Shown piece after piece: positions 15,543-16,972 of a DNA stretch of 16,972 nt (its first letter is position 1; each line of letters begins with the position of its first letter). Source of the stretch: Clostridiaceae bacterium UBA4839 (GTDB lineage Bacteria; Bacillota; Clostridia; Clostridiales; Caloramatoraceae). The notes under the pieces are model-generated. The model searched no databases. It worked only from the letters and a program-made list of their open reading frames with translations, and had not been told where the DNA came from. The position numbers and the translations under genes were made by a program. The stretch lies in assembly GCA_002400085.1 (NCBI GenBank), contig DHEX01000128.1:1-16972 (forward strand), given 5' to 3'.

Positions 15543-16709
15543 TTATTTTATTGCAGTTTTAATTCTATTTAATCCTTCTTCCAATAAACTTCTTGGGCAT
15601 GCTATATTAAGCCTCATAAATCCCTCACCTTTACTTCCAAAGTTTATCCCATTATTCATTCCCACTTTTGCTTTATCAACCATTAAATCATTAAGTTTTT
15701 TCCCATCCTTCTCAATTTTTCTAAAATCAAGCCACATGAGATAAGTTCCCTCAGGCTTTGAAACTTTCACTTCAGGCATTTCATTTTGTATAAAATTTAG
15801 GACAAAATCTCTATTTGCCTCTAAATAAATAAGAAGCTCATTTAACCATTCTTCTCCATAGGTATAGCATGCTTCTAATGCTGTTAAACCAAATACATTA
15901 GAAGATCCAATGTGTATGGCATCCAATTGTTTATTGAACTTATTCCTAATATTTTCATTCGGGATTATAATTGCTGAACAGGATAAGCCAGCAACATTAA
16001 AGGTTTTGCTTGGTGCTGTGCATGTGATGGAGTTTTGAGCAACTTTTTCATTCAAGGAAGCAATTGGAATGTGCCTAAAACCTTTGTAAACAATATCTGA
16101 ATGAATTTCATCGCACACAAGCAGTATATTATTTTTTATACATATTTCACATAATCTATTTAGTTCCTCTTTACTCCACACTCTTCCAACTGGATTGTGA
16201 GGGCTGCATAAAATAAACATTTTTACTTTATCATTAATTTTCTTTTCGAGATCATCAAAATCCATGTAGTAATGCCCATTCTCTTCTTTTAAAGGATTTT
16301 CAACAATTTTTCTTCCGTTATCACGAATTACTGAATAAAAAGGCGGATAAACCGGAGTTTGAATTATTATACTGTCAGAAGGTTCTGTAAAAGCAAGTAC
16401 TGCCGTACTTAAGGCAGAAACTACTCCTGGTGTAAAGGTAAGCCACCCTTTATCAATATTTAAGCCATGCCTTTTACTCTCCCAGCTTATAATTGATTCA
16501 TAAAAAGATTGACTCCTATATGTATATCCGTAAATCCCATGCTGAGCCCTTTTTACAATTGCCTCTTTAACTTCCTTTGGTACTTCAAAATCCATATCAG
16601 CTACCCAAAGTGGCAAAATATCCTCTCTCCCAAATACTTCTTTTAAATTATCCCACTTGGCACAACCCGTACCTTTTCTGTCAATAATCTTATCAAAATC
16701 ATATTTCAT
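15543..16709 (-). CDS. MalY/PatB-family PLP-dependent C-S lyase or aminotransferase
   Basis: A 388-aa cytoplasmic fold-type I PLP enzyme of the MalY/PatB group, usually annotated as cystathionine beta-lyase, which cleaves the C-S bond of cystathionine or related amino acids. The N-terminal block KWDNLKEVFGREDILPLWVADMDF is diagnostic for the group. The PLP lysine is K235 in TAPSKTFNVAG, and the aspartate that contacts the PLP ring nitrogen is D200 in VCDEIHSD. HNPVGRVW and the C-terminal MRLNIACPR (carboxylate-binding Arg) are intact. The length is normal. The ATG start follows GGAGGG. The gene is probably monocistronic, with its own promoter. Some family members have a regulatory role (MalY in E. 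coli) or different lyase substrates, so the exact substrate cannot be given. Confidence 0.88.
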   Translation of the reverse strand: MKYDFDKIIDRKGTGCAKWDNLKEVFGREDILPLWVADMDFEVPKEVKEAIVKRAQHGIYGYTYRSQSFYESIISWESKRHGLNIDKGWLTFTPGVVSALSTAVLAFTEPSDSIIIQTPVYPPFYSVIRDNGRKIVENPLKEENGHYYMDFDDLEKKINDKVKMFILCSPHNPVGRVWSKEELNRLCEICIKNNILLVCDEIHSDIVYKGFRHIPIASLNEKVAQNSITCTAPSKTFNVAGLSCSAIIIPNENIRNKFNKQLDAIHIGSSNVFGLTALEACYTYGEEWLNELLIYLEANRDFVLNFIQNEMPEVKVSKPEGTYLMWLDFRKIEKDGKKLNDLMVDKAKVGMNNGINFGSKGEGFMRLNIACPRSLLEEGLNRIKTAIK

Positions 16710-16735
16710 AATCAGTTTCCCTCCTTCATTTCATA

Positions 16736-16763
16736 AGTATATATTAGCATTATTTTATGTAAA
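16736..16763 (-). promoter_or_regulatory. Promoter of the malY/patB-like gene
   Basis: On the minus strand, TTTACA (16758-16763, 5 of 6) and TATACT (16736-16741, 5 of 6) are 16 bp apart, 26 bp before the start codon, so the transcript leader would be short. Repeat R4 begins only about 8 bp upstream of the -35 box. Confidence 0.5.
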
Positions 16764-16771
16764 TTACATAT

Positions 16772-16936
16772 CTGCAATTTAAAATCAATAATGAACAAAT
16801 TGCAGCGAAGATAAGAAAAATATATGGATTAAAGTAGTATGGGACGGTCTTGACCGTCACGCTGTACATTGATCAGGATTTGGGGAGTAGAACGGTCAAG
16901 ACCGCTCCCTACAGCAGCGGTGGATTAAATCTAAAC
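16772..16936 (+). repeat. Repeat R4 of the AACGGTC hairpin family
   Basis: The left end is a hairpin with stem CTGCAATTT (16772-16780) and AAATTGCAG (16797-16805), followed by CGAAGATAAGAAAAATATAT. The left core hairpin is GACGGTCTTGACCGTC (16843-16858) and the right core is GAACGGTCAAGACCGCTCC (16890-16908), then CCTACAG. The right terminus keeps only CAGCGGTGGATTAAATCTAAAC. The segment between CTACAG and CAGCGG, present in R1 and R2, is missing, perhaps by deletion between two CAG triplets. Confidence 0.75.
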
Positions 16937-16972
16937 TATGAATTGAAGTTACACATAATTTCATAGGCATTA

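Overview
The window is low-GC DNA with Firmicutes-style signals: strong AGGAGG-like ribosome binding sites, TTGnnn/TATAAT promoters and tightly packed operons. A bacterial V/A-type ATPase operon, a YhaM-type exoribonuclease, an HD-GYP protein and a MalY/PatB aminotransferase together suggest a member of the Clostridia, probably Clostridiaceae. The sequence alone does not give a species. I see no rRNA, tRNA, CRISPR array, transposase or prophage module.

Layout. A hairpin terminator opens the window (5-38). The only plus-strand gene is yhaM (151-1095). All other genes are on the minus strand and are best read from right to left. These are a malY/patB-like C-S lyase (15543-16709), an HD-GYP signalling protein (14329-15390), an operon of MoxR AAA+ ATPase, DUF58 protein, DUF4129 membrane protein and a 99-aa membrane protein (13903 down to 10202), and a nine-gene V-type ATPase operon in the order H-C-I-K-F-E-A-B-D (9973 down to 1321). 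Candidate promoters can be placed for yhaM, malY, the HD-GYP gene and the ATPase operon. Terminators can be placed after the HD-GYP gene, after the 99-aa gene and between the converging ntpD and yhaM ends.

How the genes work together. The nine ntp genes encode the main parts of a rotary ATPase: A/B catalytic hexamer, D/F rotor shaft, C (d-like) rotor cap, E/H peripheral stalks, I (a-like) stator and K (c-ring). The K subunit has one c-type hairpin with Glu122 and lacks the usual Gln and Ser/Thr sodium ligands, so proton coupling is the better guess. MoxR, DUF58 and DUF4129 form the widespread MoxR-associated cassette, whose substrate is unknown. Here it lacks a transglutaminase gene and ends with a small membrane protein.

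The least explained content is a family of non-coding repeats, called R1-R4 here. All four lie in intergenic gaps and in the same orientation (1094-1290, 13995-14254, 15480-15540, 16772-16936). Each appears to derive from an element of roughly 200 bp. Its ends are imperfect inverted repeats and its core is a pair of mutually complementary hairpins built on AACGGTCTTGACCGTT. The element looks like a MITE or a structured RNA/DNA repeat, and two copies directly abut stop codons.
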